Assembly: GCA_963775275.1 (NCBI GenBank)
Contig: CAVZII010000005.1
Span: 186,001-250,000 of the forward strand
Length of the DNA: 64,000 nucleotides
DNA from: JANWHQ01 sp963775275
GTDB taxonomy: Bacteria; Pseudomonadota; Alphaproteobacteria; Caulobacterales; Caulobacteraceae
Reading direction: 5' to 3'
The notes beneath the pieces are model-generated. The model was given only the letters and a program-made list of their open reading frames with translations, was not told where the DNA came from and made no database searches. The stretch's first letter is position 1. Each line of letters starts with the position of its first letter. This document shows positions 63,045-64,000 of the stretch, in pieces. Position numbers and translations under genes: made by a program.

Positions 63045-63878
63045 TCAGTCGCCGAGCAGATACGCCTCGAGCGCCGCGCGCCGGTTCCGATCGAAGCCAA
63101 GCGGCCCCTCGACATAGGCGTCGACCGAACCGCAGCGCTCGACCATCGCGTCCAACGAGGCTTCCAGGTCCTCGGCGTGGACGCCCATGGCGGTCCGCAC
63201 CGCCTCGTCGCTCGGCGCGCGGCCGGACAGACGCTCGATCATGCGGGCCACCTGCGGCAGGCGGACGGCCTGGAAGTCGAGCCGGTTCGTCAGGAGGTAG
63301 TCCTCGAGCATGTCGTCGCGATGGACGCCGGCCAGGAAGTGCGTCAGGGCGACGATCAGGCCGGTGCGGTCCTTGCCGGCGGCGCAGTGCGCCAGGACCG
63401 GCCCGCCCGTCTCCGCCAGGGCGAACAGATAGCGCGAGAAGAGGTCGATCATCCGCGGCTCGAACGGCGCCTTGCGATACCACTCCGCGCTCTTCTGCCG
63501 AAAGAAGACGGGCGTCGGCTCGGCGTCCCTGAGCATGGACTCCCAGCCGCCGTCGGAATCGTCGAGATCACTTTCGATGACCTCGGCCGAAAAGCCCGGC
63601 CAGCGGCGCGACGGCTCGCGCTCGCGCTCGTTGGCGCGCCTGAGGTCGACGATCAATCCCAGGCCAAGCCCGGCCATGGCTTGGAGGTCTTCGTCGGTAG
63701 CGCGGCTGTGGTGCCCTGAGCGGTAGAGACGGCCCGGCTTCAGACCCCGTCCGCAGGCGGTCGCGTAGCCGCCGAAGTCTCTCAAGTTGTCAACGCCTTG
63801 CAAGGCGATCACGCGCGGCATGACCGGGATGTAGGGCTCGACGACCGCGCCACGCAAGGGCGGGGGCGAGCCCGTCAT
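63045..63878 (-). CDS. Tyrosine-protein phosphatase-like protein
   Basis: A 277-residue protein of the Y_phosphatase3 group. It begins the family block with NLRDFGGYATACGRGLKPGR and LYRSGHHSRATDEDL, and has the catalytic P-loop LAHCAAGKDRTGLIVAL (Cys and Arg in HCxxGxxR) near residue 165. Start at ATG 63878, overlapping the stop of the preceding gene (ATGA). Substrate may be phosphotyrosine, or phosphoinositide-like lipids. Confidence 0.88.
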   Translation of the reverse strand: MTGSPPPLRGAVVEPYIPVMPRVIALQGVDNLRDFGGYATACGRGLKPGRLYRSGHHSRATDEDLQAMAGLGLGLIVDLRRANEREREPSRRWPGFSAEVIESDLDDSDGGWESMLRDAEPTPVFFRQKSAEWYRKAPFEPRMIDLFSRYLFALAETGGPVLAHCAAGKDRTGLIVALTHFLAGVHRDDMLEDYLLTNRLDFQAVRLPQVARMIERLSGRAPSDEAVRTAMGVHAEDLEASLDAMVERCGSVDAYVEGPLGFDRNRRAALEAYLLGD

Positions 63879-64000
63879 CGCGCCTCGATGAACCGCCGGA
63901 TCCATCCGCCGACCGTGGCGCGGTCGTTGGGCGCATCCAGGCCGGCAATGGCGGCGTCGGCCTGATCGTCGGTGAAACGGGTTCCTCGGCGGCTCTCGAT
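63875..64000 (-). CDS. Unidentified gene, partial (5' part outside window)
   Basis: The last 41 codons, ending RATVGGWIRRFIEAR, are visible. It overlaps the phosphatase start by ATGA, so they are co-translated. Too little is present to name it. Confidence 0.55.
   Translation of the reverse strand: MESRRGTRFTDDQADAAIAGLDAPNDRATVGGWIRRFIEAR

Overview
The window is high-GC DNA with dense, often overlapping genes (many ATGA or GTGA junctions). It looks chromosomal, from an alphaproteobacterium most likely in the order Caulobacterales (Caulobacter/Phenylobacterium-like). Support comes from a GapR homologue (DUF2312), a TrcR-type DUF1013 protein, a DUF1674 protein, a Cpa/Tad pilus locus in Caulobacter-like order, a roughly 1,630-residue NAD-glutamate dehydrogenase, large TonB-dependent receptors and CtrA-box-like TTAACCAT / TTAA-N7-TTAA sites. 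This placement is inference from gene content; no marker search could be run. I saw no rRNA, tRNA, CRISPR array, prophage or intact transposon.

Layout. 1-8.3 kb: a cyclic-di-GMP module. A TonB-dependent receptor, a YfiR-like periplasmic protein and a membrane GGDEF-EAL protein lie head to tail on the minus strand, divergent from a second, soluble PAS-GAF-GGDEF-EAL protein. 8.3-18.5 kb: type IVb Tad/Cpa pilus genes (tadC, tadB, cpaF, cpaE, a short cpaD, cpaC, cpaB, Flp pilin), a divergent TPR gene, then two TadE-like pseudopilins and TadG. No prepilin peptidase (cpaA/tadV) is in the window. 18.6-28.7 kb: a DUF6152-like chimera, trmB, a PerM permease, a strong candidate small RNA with three C6 hairpin loops, the giant glutamate dehydrogenase and another TonB receptor. 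28.8-29.0 kb: three back-to-back palindromes, two of which are related CTAG-ended elements. 29-37.8 kb: two tandem alpha/beta hydrolases, purH, then three tandem paralogous TPR-sulfotransferase genes coupled by ATGA overlaps. 37.8-46.7 kb: heparinase II/III-like, rpe, rsmB, DUF1674, a Tyr/Gly-rich secreted protein, pyrF, marC, a flavin monooxygenase and pgsA. 46.7-56.6 kb: uvrC, a type III polyketide synthase with a membrane methyltransferase, gapR with a coupled basic protein, ubiX, trcR, arylamine N-acetyltransferase and apt. 56.9-64 kb: a DEAD-box helicase, MTA phosphorylase, the cytochrome bc1 operon petABC, hemF and a tyrosine phosphatase.

Functional picture. The left third links surface sensing (TonB receptor to YfiR to diguanylate cyclase/phosphodiesterase) with a surface-attachment pilus whose pilin promoter carries CtrA-like sites. 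The right two thirds are mostly housekeeping: purine salvage and synthesis, pyrimidine synthesis, respiration, haem, DNA repair, rRNA/tRNA methylation. Accessory insertions sit between them, notably the sulfotransferase trio.

The observations most worth following are the C-loop small RNA at 20877-21012, the sulfotransferase trio at 32504-37800 and the CTAG palindromes at 28824-28991. Several genes (rsmB, the first sulfotransferase, a secreted protein, the flavin monooxygenase, the polyketide synthase and its methyltransferase, a small membrane protein) are broken by single-base indels, several of them at short G/C runs. With no stop codons inside and motifs intact, this looks more like sequence error than decay, but both remain possible.
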